From NCBI RefSeq assembly GCF_040298565.1, contig NZ_JBEPAK010000111.1:1-22217 (forward strand): DNA of 22,217 bases, in the 5' to 3' direction. Source of the DNA: Kitasatospora sp040298565 (GTDB taxonomy: Bacteria > Actinomycetota > Actinomycetes > Streptomycetales > Streptomycetaceae). Below the pieces are notes generated by a model. It did no database searches. It worked only from the letters and a program-made list of their open reading frames with translations, and was not told where the DNA came from. The position numbers and the translations under genes were made by a program. Position 1 is the stretch's first letter, and the number at the start of each line of letters is the position of its first letter. This document shows, piece by piece, positions 1 to 8,808 of this stretch.

Positions 1-93
1 GGCCCGGTCCGGCGCGCTCAGGGTGTGCAGGGTGGCGCCGAGGTTGAGCACGCTCGCCTCGTACGGGCCCGCGGCAACGAGCGGCCGCGGCAC
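1..93 (-). CDS. Possible aldose 1-epimerase (galactose mutarotase), N-terminal 31 codons only
   Basis: This partial gene leaves the window at base 1. The frame starting with GTG at 93 encodes VLNLGATLHTLSAPDR, which resembles the early GATL..L..PDR strand of galactose mutarotases that interconvert alpha and beta aldoses. Every third codon position from about base 70 leftwards is G or C, whereas the competing glycosyltransferase frame loses that bias here, so this is the translated frame at the edge. The start is weak: no Shine-Dalgarno is visible before GTG 93, and an in-frame TGA at 171-169 limits how far upstream it can begin. It overlaps the 3' part of the glycosyltransferase, suggesting translational coupling or a sequence error. 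The family call rests on 16 residues and is tentative. Confidence 0.5.
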   Translation of the reverse strand, partial: MPRPLVAAGPYEASVLNLGATLHTLSAPDRA

Positions 94-841
94 CCCGCAG
101 CCGGGCCACCCGGTCGGACACGCCCCAGGCGGTGACCCGCCAGAGCGCCTCGAACACGATGTTGCGGCTCATCTTGGACGCACCCAGCTCGCGCTCCACG
201 AAGGTGATCGGCACCTCGGCGACCTTGAACCCGGCCTTCACCGTGCGCCAGGCCAGGTCCACCTGGAAGCAGTACCCGGCCGAGGCCACCTCGTCCATGC
301 CCAGCCCGAGCAGCGTCTCCCTGCGGAAGGCCCGGTAGCCGCCGGTGACGTCCCGGATCGGCACGCCCAGCATCAGGCGCGAGTAGGTCGAGCCGCCGCG
401 CGAGAGCAGCAGCCGCGACTTGGGCCAGTTCACCACCCGGCCGCCCGGCACCCAGCGCGAACCCAGCACCAGGTCGGCGCCGCGCAGCGCGCTCAGCAGC
501 CGGTCCAGCTCCTCGGGCTGGTGCGAGCCGTCCGCGTCCATCTCGACCAGGACGTCGTAGCCGTTGTCGACGCCCCAGCGGAACCCCGCGAGGTAGGCGG
601 CGCCCAGGCCCTCCTTGCCCTTGCGGTGCATGACGTGGACGTTGTGGTCCTCGGCGGCCAGCTTGTCGGCCAGCTCGCCGGTGCCGTCGGGGCTGTTGTC
701 GTCGGCGACCAGCACGTGCGCCTCGGGCACCGAGGCACGGACCCGGCCGACGATCCGCTCGACGTTCTCCGCCTCGTTGTAGGTCGGGATGATCACCAGG
801 ACCCTGCCGAGATCAGCAAAACTCTGCTGGTTCACGGTCAC
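1..841 (-). CDS. Polyprenol-phosphate mannosyltransferase (Ppm1/DPM1-like GT2), 3' end unresolved
   Basis: This GT-A fold family 2 glycosyltransferase should transfer mannose from GDP-mannose to polyprenyl phosphate on the cytoplasmic membrane face, feeding lipid-linked mannosyltransferases. GTG 841 is preceded by a GAGAGG Shine-Dalgarno. Visible motifs are IIPTYNEAEN (residues 17-26), ADDNSPDGTG (46-55), the metal-binding MDADGSH with D102 and D104, GSRWVPGG, the DVTGGYRAFRR acceptor-loop region, and the closing SKMSRNIVFEALWRVTAWGV (about 222-241). Family members end 10-25 residues later. Here the frame stays open to the window edge (280 codons) but codon bias collapses after about residue 250, where the epimerase frame takes over. 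Either the stop lies outside the window or a frameshift has removed it. It is divergent from manA, whose product begins the path to GDP-mannose. Confidence 0.88.
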   Translation of the reverse strand, partial: MTVNQQSFADLGRVLVIIPTYNEAENVERIVGRVRASVPEAHVLVADDNSPDGTGELADKLAAEDHNVHVMHRKGKEGLGAAYLAGFRWGVDNGYDVLVEMDADGSHQPEELDRLLSALRGADLVLGSRWVPGGRVVNWPKSRLLLSRGGSTYSRLMLGVPIRDVTGGYRAFRRETLLGLGMDEVASAGYCFQVDLAWRTVKAGFKVAEVPITFVERELGASKMSRNIVFEALWRVTAWGVSDRVARLRGAAAARCRGPVRGERAQPRRHPAHPERAGPG

Positions 842-1176
842 GTACAAACCTCTCGGCCGATGGCGGGGGGCATCAGAACACCGTCGCCCGCACTCTGGAA
901 CGCGGCCCCGCCGACAGCCGCCGACGGGTCGACCACGGTGGACACGCTGTGCGGGGCGGGGACTACTGCGTCCTGGCATCCTACTACCGCGCCCGGGAAC
1001 CGCCCGTCCGGCCACGGCACTCCCACCCGACGACGACCGTTTCCCCGCACGAGGAGCGGGTGGGCTAGGGTCGATGCCCTTGCCCTTTTGCCCGTGCCCG
1101 GACCCGCCCGCACCGCCGGGCCGCCCCCGGCGACCCGGCACACCCGCCCAGACAGCGAAGGAGTAGGACCGCGCGC
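842..1176. other. Divergent intergenic region between the mannosyltransferase and manA
   Basis: This 335-bp gap has no convincing gene; antisense reading frames through it lack coding bias. Candidate Streptomyces-type -10 hexamers are TAGGGT at 1066-1071 (plus, about 105 bp before manA) and TAGGAT at 983-978 (minus, about 137 bp before the mannosyltransferase). Neither has a clear -35 at the right spacing, so both are weak. No strong inverted repeat was seen. Confidence 0.3.
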
Positions 1177-2376
1177 ATGGACAGGCTCGTCAACACCGTC
1201 CGCCCGTACGCCTGGGGGTCGCTCACGGCCCTGCCCGAGCTGCTGGGACAGGAGCCGACCGGGGAACCGCAGGCCGAGCTGTGGATGGGCGCCCACCCCG
1301 GCGACCCGTCCCGAGCCGACCGCGGCGCGGGCCCGCAGCGGCTGGACGAGCTGATCGCGGCCGACCCCGAGGGCGAGCTCGGCGCGGCGAGCGTGGCCAA
1401 GTTCGGCCCGACGCTGCCCTTCCTGTTCAAGGTGCTCGCCGCCGGCGCCCCGCTGTCCATCCAGGCCCACCCCACCCCGGACCAGGCCCGGGCCGGCTTC
1501 GCCGCCGAGAACGCCCTCGGGATCCCGCTGGACGCCCCCGAACGCAGCTACCGCGACGACAACCACAAGCCCGAAATGGTCTGCGCGCTCGGCGAGTTCG
1601 AGGGCCTGTGCGGTTTCCGCCGCCCCGCCGAGGCGGCCGGGCTGATGGCCGGGCTCGCGGCGCCGGGGCTGGACCCGCTGATCGACCTGCTGAGCGTCGA
1701 GGACGAGTCCGAGGCGCTGCGCGCCACCCTGGCCGCCGTCCTCACCATGGACGACGGGACCGCCGCGAAGACCGTCCGGGAGACGGCCGAGGCGCTGGCG
1801 GCGCGCGACACCGCCGATCCGGACTCCGACTACGCCCCGTACGCCCGGATCGCCGAGGACTTCCCCCAGGACCGCGGCCTGATCGCCGCCCTGCTGCTCA
1901 ACCACGTCCGGCTGCGCGCCGGCGAGGCGCTCTACCTGGGCGCCGGCGTGCCGCACGCCTACCTCTCCGGCGTCTGCGTCGAGCTCCAGGCCAACTCGGA
2001 CAACGTGCTGCGGGCCGGCCTCACCCCGAAGCACATCGACGTGCCGGAGCTGCTGAAGGTCGTGGTCTTCGAACCGGACGCCGCCCGGATCGTCCGGCCC
2101 GTCCCGGTCGACGCCACCCCCGGCGAGCAGCTCTACCCCGTCCCGATCGACGAGTTCCGGCTCTCCCGCTTCGAGTTGGACGGCGTCGAGCGCGAGATCG
2201 ACGGCCGCACCCCGCAGATCCTGCTCTGCACCGAGGGTGCGGTACGGCTCACCGCCGCCGACAGCACCACCCTGGACCTCGCCCGCGGCCAGTCCGCCTT
2301 CCTCCCGGCGACCGGCGCCCCGACCCGCGTCCGCGGCACCGGCAGCACGCTCTTCCGCGCCACCGTCACCGTCTGA
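1177..2376 (+). CDS. manA: Mannose-6-phosphate isomerase, class I
   Basis: The 399-aa cytoplasmic enzyme interconverts fructose 6-phosphate and mannose 6-phosphate, the entry to GDP-mannose. It has the N-terminal VRPYAWGS signature (8-15), GEPQAELWMGAHP (29-41) and the zinc-binding set of class I PMIs: Q96 and H98 in SIQAHP, E133 in DNHKPEM, and H260 in GVPHAYLSG. The following ELQANSDNVLRAGLTPKH is the family's substrate-loop region. Length is normal. ATG 1177 is preceded by GAAGGAG at a somewhat long distance of about 13 nt. It is divergent from the polyprenol-phosphate mannosyltransferase and convergent with the acyltransferase, with a strong terminator between. It is probably monocistronic and supplies mannose units for the mannosyltransferases in this window. 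Confidence 0.96.
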   Translation: MDRLVNTVRPYAWGSLTALPELLGQEPTGEPQAELWMGAHPGDPSRADRGAGPQRLDELIAADPEGELGAASVAKFGPTLPFLFKVLAAGAPLSIQAHPTPDQARAGFAAENALGIPLDAPERSYRDDNHKPEMVCALGEFEGLCGFRRPAEAAGLMAGLAAPGLDPLIDLLSVEDESEALRATLAAVLTMDDGTAAKTVRETAEALAARDTADPDSDYAPYARIAEDFPQDRGLIAALLLNHVRLRAGEALYLGAGVPHAYLSGVCVELQANSDNVLRAGLTPKHIDVPELLKVVVFEPDAARIVRPVPVDATPGEQLYPVPIDEFRLSRFELDGVEREIDGRTPQILLCTEGAVRLTAADSTTLDLARGQSAFLPATGAPTRVRGTGSTLFRATVTV

Positions 2377-2400
2377 CCGCGGCCCCCGCGCCGGTACGAC

Positions 2401-2436
2401 GAAGGGCTCGCCCCCCGAGCAGGGGGCGAGCCCTTC
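2401..2436. terminator. Bidirectional terminator between manA and the acyltransferase
   Basis: A perfect 15-bp inverted repeat, GAAGGGCTCGCCCCC (2401-2415) and its complement (2422-2436), surrounds a 6-base loop. It lies 25 bp after the manA stop and 11 bp from the acyltransferase stop, so it can serve both convergent genes. No U-tract follows, which is common in Streptomyces. Confidence 0.85.
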
Positions 2437-2446
2437 GCGCATCCGG

Positions 2447-3853
2447 TCAACGGCCCCGCGGCCCCGGACCGGACGCGCCGACCTCGACCGGCACCGGCTC
2501 GGGCTCCACGGCGCGGACGGCGGCGTCCCCGGCCGCACCGGCCGGCCGTACCGGGTCCTCCGTCGGCCACCGCCGCTCGACGGCCTTCAGCACCTTGCGG
2601 CCCAGCTTCTGCCCGGGCATCTCGACCAGCTTGTAGAGCAGGTAGCTCGCGATCAGCACCACGGCGAGGTACTCGGCCGTCCAGAGCACCTTCCCGCCGG
2701 TGGTGGGCGGCACCTTGGCCACGTGCAGCAGCGGCTGGATGGTCCGCACCAGCGGGATGTGCAGCAGGTAGACCGAGAAGCTGACCGCCCCCAGCCAGGT
2801 CAGCGCCCGCGGGAAGCGCTTGCGCCGCAGCGCCATGGCCGCACCGAAGGTGACCCAGGCCGCCAGGTAGGCGCCCGACCAGGCCATCCAGCCGGAGGTC
2901 CAGGTGTGCTGCTCCATGCCGTCGCGGTTGTACATCCAGCCGACCGCGACCCCGGCCATGAGGACGAAGCCGCAGCAGAGCCAAGCCTGGAGCCGGTCGA
3001 TCTGCCGGTGCTCGGCGCGGTACAGCACGGTGCCGGCGAACATCGTCGCGAAGATCATGAAGGACTCGAAGGCGGGGGCCCGGCTGTTGTTGTAGACGAG
3101 CACCAGCCCGAGGCCGGCCAGCAGCACCGCGCCGATCCGGGTCAGCGCGGGGCGCCCGCTCAGCATGCAGGCGAAGCCCATGAGGACGATCAGGGTCGCC
3201 GACCAGACCAGGCCCCGGGTGGAGGTGACGTCCCGGGTCAGCGTCATCGGCGCGATCGCCGTGCCGAGGAGCAGCGCCACCCCCGCGAAGCCGACCGCGA
3301 TCGGGCCGCTGCGGCGGTGCCAGCCCATGGTGAACAGGGCGGTCACCAGGTAGTAGAAGACCATCTCGTAGCAGAGCGTCCAGGTGACGTTCAGGGCGTT
3401 CCAGACGCCCAGCAGGTCCTGGAGCATGATGCCGTTGGCGGCCACGGCCACGTAGTTGTGCCCGGTGGCGAAGAGCGCGACCGAGCCGTCACCCTTCGGG
3501 ATGATGGCCAGCGCCACCGCGATGGCGATGATCACCGGTGGCCACAGCCGGAAGAGCCGACCGATCCAGAACGCCCGCACGTCCCCGCGGCGCTCCAGGG
3601 AGGCCGGGATGATGTAGCCGCTGACCAGGAAGAACAGCATGACCCCGTAGAGGCCGAGGTCCCCGTGCCACCAGATGAAGGCGGCCACCGGCTCCGGCAG
3701 CATCTTCAGGACGTCGAAGTGGTGCAGGGCGACCACGAGGGCGGCCACACCGCGGAGCGCGTCGAGCCAGCCCAGCCTGGCGGCTGATCCACCGGCCCGG
3801 GCCTTCGTGCTTCCCCCGGCCCGGCGGACGGTCAGCTGTCGTATCGTCTTCAC
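2447..3853 (-). CDS. Acyltransferase 3 family integral membrane protein
   Basis: A polytopic membrane protein of about 468 residues, of the family that O-acylates exported sugars and lipids such as polysaccharides, peptidoglycan, lipooligosaccharides and antibiotics. The N-terminal RGVAALVVALHHF carries the family's conserved Arg and His, and LFFLVSGYIIPASL matches the second-helix FF.SGF.. motif. About ten hydrophobic helices follow, including FSVYLLHIPLV near the end, then a Pro/Glu/Val-rich cytoplasmic tail of about 50 residues. The start is unsure: GTG 3853 begins just before the basic segment, TTG 3895 would add 14 residues, and neither has a good Shine-Dalgarno. It lies 70 bp after dnaB on the same strand and could be read through from it. 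The substrate cannot be told from sequence; nearby mannosyltransferases make a glycolipid a reasonable but unproven guess. Confidence 0.87.
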   Translation of the reverse strand: MKTIRQLTVRRAGGSTKARAGGSAARLGWLDALRGVAALVVALHHFDVLKMLPEPVAAFIWWHGDLGLYGVMLFFLVSGYIIPASLERRGDVRAFWIGRLFRLWPPVIIAIAVALAIIPKGDGSVALFATGHNYVAVAANGIMLQDLLGVWNALNVTWTLCYEMVFYYLVTALFTMGWHRRSGPIAVGFAGVALLLGTAIAPMTLTRDVTSTRGLVWSATLIVLMGFACMLSGRPALTRIGAVLLAGLGLVLVYNNSRAPAFESFMIFATMFAGTVLYRAEHRQIDRLQAWLCCGFVLMAGVAVGWMYNRDGMEQHTWTSGWMAWSGAYLAAWVTFGAAMALRRKRFPRALTWLGAVSFSVYLLHIPLVRTIQPLLHVAKVPPTTGGKVLWTAEYLAVVLIASYLLYKLVEMPGQKLGRKVLKAVERRWPTEDPVRPAGAAGDAAVRAVEPEPVPVEVGASGPGPRGR

Positions 3854-3904
3854 GGCAGGGACAGTAGTCCATCGGGCACGGTCGTTCCCCCGCAAGCGCC
3901 CGGC

Positions 3905-3923
3905 GGGAACCCCCGGAGGTTCC

Positions 3924-3924
<1 letters not shown>
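3905..3924 (-). terminator. Short hairpin at the dnaB 3' end
   Basis: A 7-bp inverted repeat GGGAACC / GGTTCCC (3905-3911 and 3918-3924) with a 6-base loop sits directly on the dnaB stop codon. It is short, so it may be a weak terminator or only an mRNA end structure before the acyltransferase. Confidence 0.4.
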
Positions 3925-5537
<1,613 letters not shown>

Positions 5538-5710
5538 GCGTGTTCCCCGATCAGCGAGTCGTGCGAGTTGGAGCTGGGCCTTGCCGGTGGCTGGGTGGAG
5601 CGGAGCCGCTCCTCTTTGTACGCCACGGCACCGACAAATCGGACGCCGGGGCGGTGGGAGTGTCGGGCGGACGGCCCACGCTAAGGCGCCGGAAGCCCCT
5701 GCGCCAAGGC

Positions 5711-5803
5711 GGTTATCCACAGGGGGTGTGGATGAGCGGCCCTGGCCTGTGGAGAACTGCCGCAAAGCTGTGGACACCCCTGTGGAAGGGTCTGTGGATA
5801 ACC
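5711..5803. promoter_or_regulatory. Cluster of six DnaA-box-like sites upstream of dnaB
   Basis: Two exact TTATCCACA boxes stand at the ends: 5713-5721 on plus and 5793-5801 on minus. They lie inside a perfect 12-bp inverted repeat, GGTTATCCACAG (5711-5722) and its complement (5792-5803). Between them on the minus strand are TCATCCACA (5727-5735), TTCTCCACA (5748-5756) and GTGTCCACA (5769-5777), each one mismatch from a known box form, and weaker CCTTCCACA (5781-5789). Left ends of the five minus-strand boxes are spaced 21, 21, 12 and 12 bp, close to whole helical turns. TTATCCACA is the general bacterial DnaA box and TTGTCCACA the form I recall for Streptomyces. DnaA binding here is inferred; likely roles are control of dnaB or titration of DnaA. 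Confidence 0.8.
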
Positions 5804-5966
5804 GGACGATCGCCCCGCTGTCAACCGGCTGACCTGCGGTTACCTCTTTCCGGGCCTGTGCATGAGAAATTCTTCACACGCCACCGGGGGACTGTGGGCG
5901 CCCGGCGGCCGAAGCTCCTCGCTCAAGGTTTCGAGTAACGGCTGCCAATGGCTAGCGGTCGTTACC

Positions 5967-5975
5967 TGTGGATGA
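5967..5975 (-). promoter_or_regulatory. Outlying DnaA-box-like site before the MATE start
   Basis: TGTGGATGA here is TCATCCACA on the minus strand, one mismatch from TTATCCACA and identical to the box at 5727-5735. It lies 15 bp before the MATE start codon, where bound DnaA could block transcription or translation initiation of that gene. Confidence 0.5.
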
Positions 5976-5989
5976 GTACCCTGGAGCCC

Positions 5990-7327
5990 ATGACCGCCGC
6001 CCCCACCGTGCCGCCCCCCGGGCGCCGGCACGACCGCGAGATCCTCGCCCTGGCCGTGCCGGCCTTCGGCGCGCTGGTCGCCGAGCCGCTGTTCCTGCTG
6101 GCCGACTCGGCGATCGTCGGCCACCTCGGCACCTCCCAGCTCGCCGGGGTCGGCGTGGCCTCCGCCGCACTCTCCACCGCGACCGGGGTGTTCGTCTTCC
6201 TCGCCTACGCCACCACCGCCGCGGTCGCCCGCAGGATCGGCGCCGGGGACCGCCGGGGCGCCGTCCAGCAGGGCGTCGACGGACTGTGGCTCGCCCTCGG
6301 CCTTGCCGTCCCGGTGGTCCTGTTCACCCTGCTGCTCGCACCCTGGGTGGCCGACCTGCTGGGTGCCTCGCCCACCGCCGCGCCGTACACGGTGACCTAC
6401 CTGCGGATCAGTTCCCTGGGCATCCCGGCGATGCTGCTGGTGATGGCCGCCACCGGCGTGCTGCGCGGCCTCCAGGACACCCGCACCCCGCTGCTGGTGG
6501 CCGTCGCGGGCTTCGCCGCCAACATCGGGCTGAACGCCGGGCTGGTGTACGGCGCCGGGCTCGGCGTGGCCGGCTCGGCCTGGGGGACGGTGCTGGCGCA
6601 GACCGGGATGGCCGCCGTCTACCTGGCCGTGGTGGTCCGCGGCGCCCGCCGGGAGCGGGCGTCGTTGCGGCCGGACGCGGCGGGCATCCGGGCCGGCGCC
6701 AGGGCGGGCGGCCCGCTGCTGGTCCGGACGGTCAGCCTGCGCGCGGTGCTGATGATCGCCACCGCGGTGGCCGCCCGGCTCGGCGACGACCAGGTGGCCG
6801 CGCACCAGATCACCATGACGCTGTTCAACTTCCTGGCCTTCGCGCTGGACGCCATCGCGATCGCCGGGCAGGCCATCATCGGCCGCTACCTGGGCGCCTC
6901 GGACGTGCCGGGAGCCAAGGCGGCGACCCGGCGGATGGTCGAGTGGGGCATCGGTTCCGGGGTGGTGCTGGGCCTGCTGGTGGTGCTCGCCCGGCCGCTG
7001 TACGTCCCGCTCTTCACACCCGACCCGGCGGTGCAGGGGCAGCTGGACACCGCCCTGCTGCTGCTCGCGCTCAGCCAGCCGGTGTCCGGCCTGGTCTTCG
7101 TGCTGGACGGCGTGCTGGTGGGCGCCGGGGACGGGCCGTACCTGGCCCGGGCCGCCCTCGCCACCCTGGCGGTCTTCGTCCCGGTGGCGGTCGCGGTGCC
7201 GGCCACCGGCACCGGGCTGGCCGGGCTCTGGTGGGCGATGAACCTGTTCATGCTGGTCCGCGCGGTGTTCCTGGTGGCCCGCGCCCGCGGCGGCCGCTGG
7301 CTGGTCACCGGGGCCGTCCGCTCCTGA
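5990..7327 (+). CDS. MATE family efflux transporter (DinF-like)
   Basis: A 445-aa inner-membrane antiporter of the multidrug and toxic compound extrusion family, with about twelve hydrophobic helices in two related halves. Typical features are EPLFLLADSAIVGHLGTSQLAG near the N terminus, ATGVLRGLQDTRTPL in the first half, and AAHQITMTLFNFLAFALDAIAIAGQ in the second; the last is the strongest DinF-type match. ATG 5990 is taken as start with GGAG only 3 nt upstream. ATG 5948 and 5972 are in frame but lack a Shine-Dalgarno and begin within poorly conserved sequence. The substrate is unknown. The gene is divergent from dnaB and shares its DnaA-box region; a strong terminator separates it from the convergent rplI. 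Confidence 0.93.
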   Translation: MTAAPTVPPPGRRHDREILALAVPAFGALVAEPLFLLADSAIVGHLGTSQLAGVGVASAALSTATGVFVFLAYATTAAVARRIGAGDRRGAVQQGVDGLWLALGLAVPVVLFTLLLAPWVADLLGASPTAAPYTVTYLRISSLGIPAMLLVMAATGVLRGLQDTRTPLLVAVAGFAANIGLNAGLVYGAGLGVAGSAWGTVLAQTGMAAVYLAVVVRGARRERASLRPDAAGIRAGARAGGPLLVRTVSLRAVLMIATAVAARLGDDQVAAHQITMTLFNFLAFALDAIAIAGQAIIGRYLGASDVPGAKAATRRMVEWGIGSGVVLGLLVVLARPLYVPLFTPDPAVQGQLDTALLLLALSQPVSGLVFVLDGVLVGAGDGPYLARAALATLAVFVPVAVAVPATGTGLAGLWWAMNLFMLVRAVFLVARARGGRWLVTGAVRS

Positions 7328-7348
7328 CCGCCGGTTCCGGGAACGACC

Positions 7349-7382
7349 GAGGGCCGGACTCCCCGGGGGGAGTCCGGCCCTC
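7349..7382. terminator. Bidirectional terminator between the MATE gene and rplI
   Basis: Complementary 16-base arms starting GAGGGCCGGACTCCCC (7349-7364 and 7367-7382) leave only two central bases, so the RNA hairpin would open a few inner pairs. It lies 21 bp after the MATE stop and 18 bp from the rplI stop, serving both convergent transcripts. Confidence 0.88.
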
Positions 7383-7400
7383 AGGCCACTGCTACGGGAC

Positions 7401-7847
7401 TCAGGCGGCCACGACGGCGACGTCGAGGTTGGCCACGACGTCGGAGTGCAGCTTGACCGAGACCTTGTGGGAGCCCACGGTCTTGATCGGCGAGGCGATC
7501 GCGACGGCGCGCTTGTCCACGACCGGGCCGCCGGCGGCCTTGATGGCCTCGACGACGTCGGCCTGGGTCACCGAGCCGAACAGGCGGCCGGCGTCGCCCG
7601 AGCGGACGGCCAGCTTGACCTGGACGCCCTCGAGCTGACCCTTGACCTCGTTGGCGGCCTCGAGGGTCTGGATCGCGTGGATCTTGCGGGCGCGACGGAT
7701 GGCGTCGACGTCCTTCTGGCCGCCCTTGGTCCAGCGGATGGCGAAGCCGCGCGGGACCAGGTAGTTGCGGGCGTAGCCGTCCTTGACCTCGACGACCTCG
7801 CCGGCGGAGCCGAGACCCGGCACCTCGTGCGTGAGGATGATCTTCAT
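7401..7847 (-). CDS. rplI: 50S ribosomal protein L9 (bL9)
   Basis: This 148-aa protein binds 23S rRNA near the L1 stalk and helps keep the reading frame. The N-terminal domain MKIILTHEVPGLGSAGEVVE and VKDGYARNYLVPRGFA (about 21-36) is the L9 signature. A long connecting helix (about 42-75) leads to the C-terminal domain with LFGSVTQADVVEAIK and VGSHKVSVKLHSDV. Length is standard. ATG 7847 follows a GAGAGGG ribosome-binding sequence. It is the last gene of the rpsF-ssb-rpsR-rplI group, 17 bp after rpsR, so it is probably cotranscribed, and it ends before the shared terminator. Confidence 0.98.
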   Translation of the reverse strand: MKIILTHEVPGLGSAGEVVEVKDGYARNYLVPRGFAIRWTKGGQKDVDAIRRARKIHAIQTLEAANEVKGQLEGVQVKLAVRSGDAGRLFGSVTQADVVEAIKAAGGPVVDKRAVAIASPIKTVGSHKVSVKLHSDVVANLDVAVVAA

Positions 7848-7864
7848 TACTCGGTCACCCTCTC

Positions 7865-8101
7865 TTAGCGCGCGGTGCTGGTGTAGGGCAGCAGCGCCAT
7901 CTCACGGCTGTTCTTCACGGCCGTGGCGACGTCACGCTGGTGCTGGGTGCAGTTGCCGGTCACCCGGCGGGCACGGATCTTGCCGCGGTCGGAGATGTAC
8001 TTCCGCAGCAGGTTCGTGTCCTTGTAGTCAACGTAGTTGACCTTGTCCTTGCAGAAGACGCAAACCTTCTTCTTCGGCTTGCGAGCAGGCGGCTTCGCCA
8101 T
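7865..8101 (-). CDS. rpsR: 30S ribosomal protein S18 (bS18), zinc-ligand form
   Basis: A 78-aa primary rRNA-binding protein of the small-subunit platform, partner of S6. The start is set at ATG 8101 because GGAG lies 7 nt upstream and the family begins MAKPP; the in-frame ATG 8113 would add four residues and lacks a site. The protein keeps C14-x2-C17 and C51-x2-H54, a complete four-ligand zinc set. It is therefore the zinc-dependent paralogue rather than the zinc-free, Zur-controlled S18 that many Streptomyces also carry. The body KDTNLLRKYISDRGKIRARRVTGN is highly conserved. It lies 17 bp before rplI and 79 bp after ssb. Confidence 0.98.
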   Translation of the reverse strand: MAKPPARKPKKKVCVFCKDKVNYVDYKDTNLLRKYISDRGKIRARRVTGNCTQHQRDVATAVKNSREMALLPYTSTAR

Positions 8102-8125
8102 GGTGTGCTCCATTTGGGGTTCACG

Positions 8126-8160
8126 GCCCGGCGGGCGTCCGAGGACGCCGGCGGCCGGGC
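8126..8160 (-). terminator. GC-rich hairpin in the ssb-rpsR gap, possible attenuator
   Basis: Nested inverted repeats occupy the 79-bp gap: GCCCGGC / GCCGGGC (8126-8132, 8154-8160) outside and GGCGTCC / GGACGCC (8134-8140, 8143-8149) inside. The strong hairpin lies just before the rpsR ribosome-binding site. It could reduce read-through from ssb or be a processing site. There is no U-tract and it is not a proven terminator. Confidence 0.4.
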
Positions 8161-8180
8161 CGCACGAAATCTGTCAGCTC

Positions 8181-8774
8181 TTAGAACGGGGGCTCTTCCG
8201 AGTAGCCGCCACCGGACGGGGCACCCCAGCCGCCGCCCTGGTTGCCGCCGGACGGGGCGCTGGACGCCCACGGGTCGTCGGAGGGGCCGGACTGACCGCC
8301 GCCGGAGTTCCCACCCCAGCCGCCGCCGCCCTGCTGGCCGCCACCGCCGTTCCAACCGCCCTGGCCGCCACCCTGCTGGCCGCCGAAGCCGCCACCGGGG
8401 CCCCCGGACCGGTTGGCCCGGGTGACCTTCGCGGTCGCCGACCGCAGGCTCGGGCCGACCTCGTCGACCTCGACCTCGAAGACCGTCCGCTTCTCGCCTT
8501 CCTTGGTCTCGTAAGACCGCTGGCGCAGTCGGCCCTGCACGATGACGCGCATGCCGCGCTGCAGCGATTCGGCCACGTTCTCCGCCGGCTGACGCCAGAC
8601 GTTGCACGTGAGGAAGAGGCTCTCGCCGTCCTTCCACTCGTTCGTCTGGCGGTCGAAGGTGCGGGGGGTGGACGCGATACGGAACTTCGCGACCGCCGCA
8701 CCCGACGGGGTGAAGCGCAGCTCGGGGTCGTCGACGAGATTGCCGACGAGGGTGATGACGGTCTCGCCTGCCAT
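8181..8774 (-). CDS. ssb: Single-stranded DNA-binding protein SsbA
   Basis: The 197-aa SSB protects single-stranded DNA and recruits replication and repair proteins. The OB fold covers about residues 1-112: ETVITLVGNLVDDPELRFTP, then NVWRQPAENVAESLQRGMRV, then VEVDEVGPSLR. A roughly 65-residue Gly/Gln/Asn-rich linker with repeated GGGQGG-like blocks follows. The protein ends in the acidic SSB tip EEPPF, equivalent to DDIPF of E. coli, which binds partner proteins. Its place between rpsF and rpsR is the conserved actinobacterial arrangement, marking it as the essential SsbA rather than a chromosome-segregation SsbB. ATG 8774 has AGAGGT upstream. A parS site lies in the 96 bp between rpsF and this gene. 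Confidence 0.97.
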   Translation of the reverse strand: MAGETVITLVGNLVDDPELRFTPSGAAVAKFRIASTPRTFDRQTNEWKDGESLFLTCNVWRQPAENVAESLQRGMRVIVQGRLRQRSYETKEGEKRTVFEVEVDEVGPSLRSATAKVTRANRSGGPGGGFGGQQGGGQGGWNGGGGQQGGGGWGGNSGGGQSGPSDDPWASSAPSGGNQGGGWGAPSGGGYSEEPPF

Positions 8775-8808
8775 GGTGGTGATGACCTCTCGGGAAGATG
8801 TCCGTTCA

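Larger units (their letters stand above)
5538..5989. other. Divergent intergenic region dnaB-MATE, carrying DnaA boxes
   Basis: The 452-bp gap between dnaB and the MATE gene holds no gene. Its middle (5711-5803) carries a dense set of DnaA-box-like nonamers, with one more at 5967-5975. The rest is ordinary, slightly less GC-rich towards 5860-5880. I could not place confident -35/-10 elements for either divergent gene. Confidence 0.7.

Noticed and set aside
5781..5789. CCTTCCACA as a full DnaA box
   Set aside because: It has three mismatches from TTATCCACA. It is kept only as a weak member of the cluster because of its 12-bp phasing. TGTGCATGA at 5857-5865 was left out for the same reason, without phasing.
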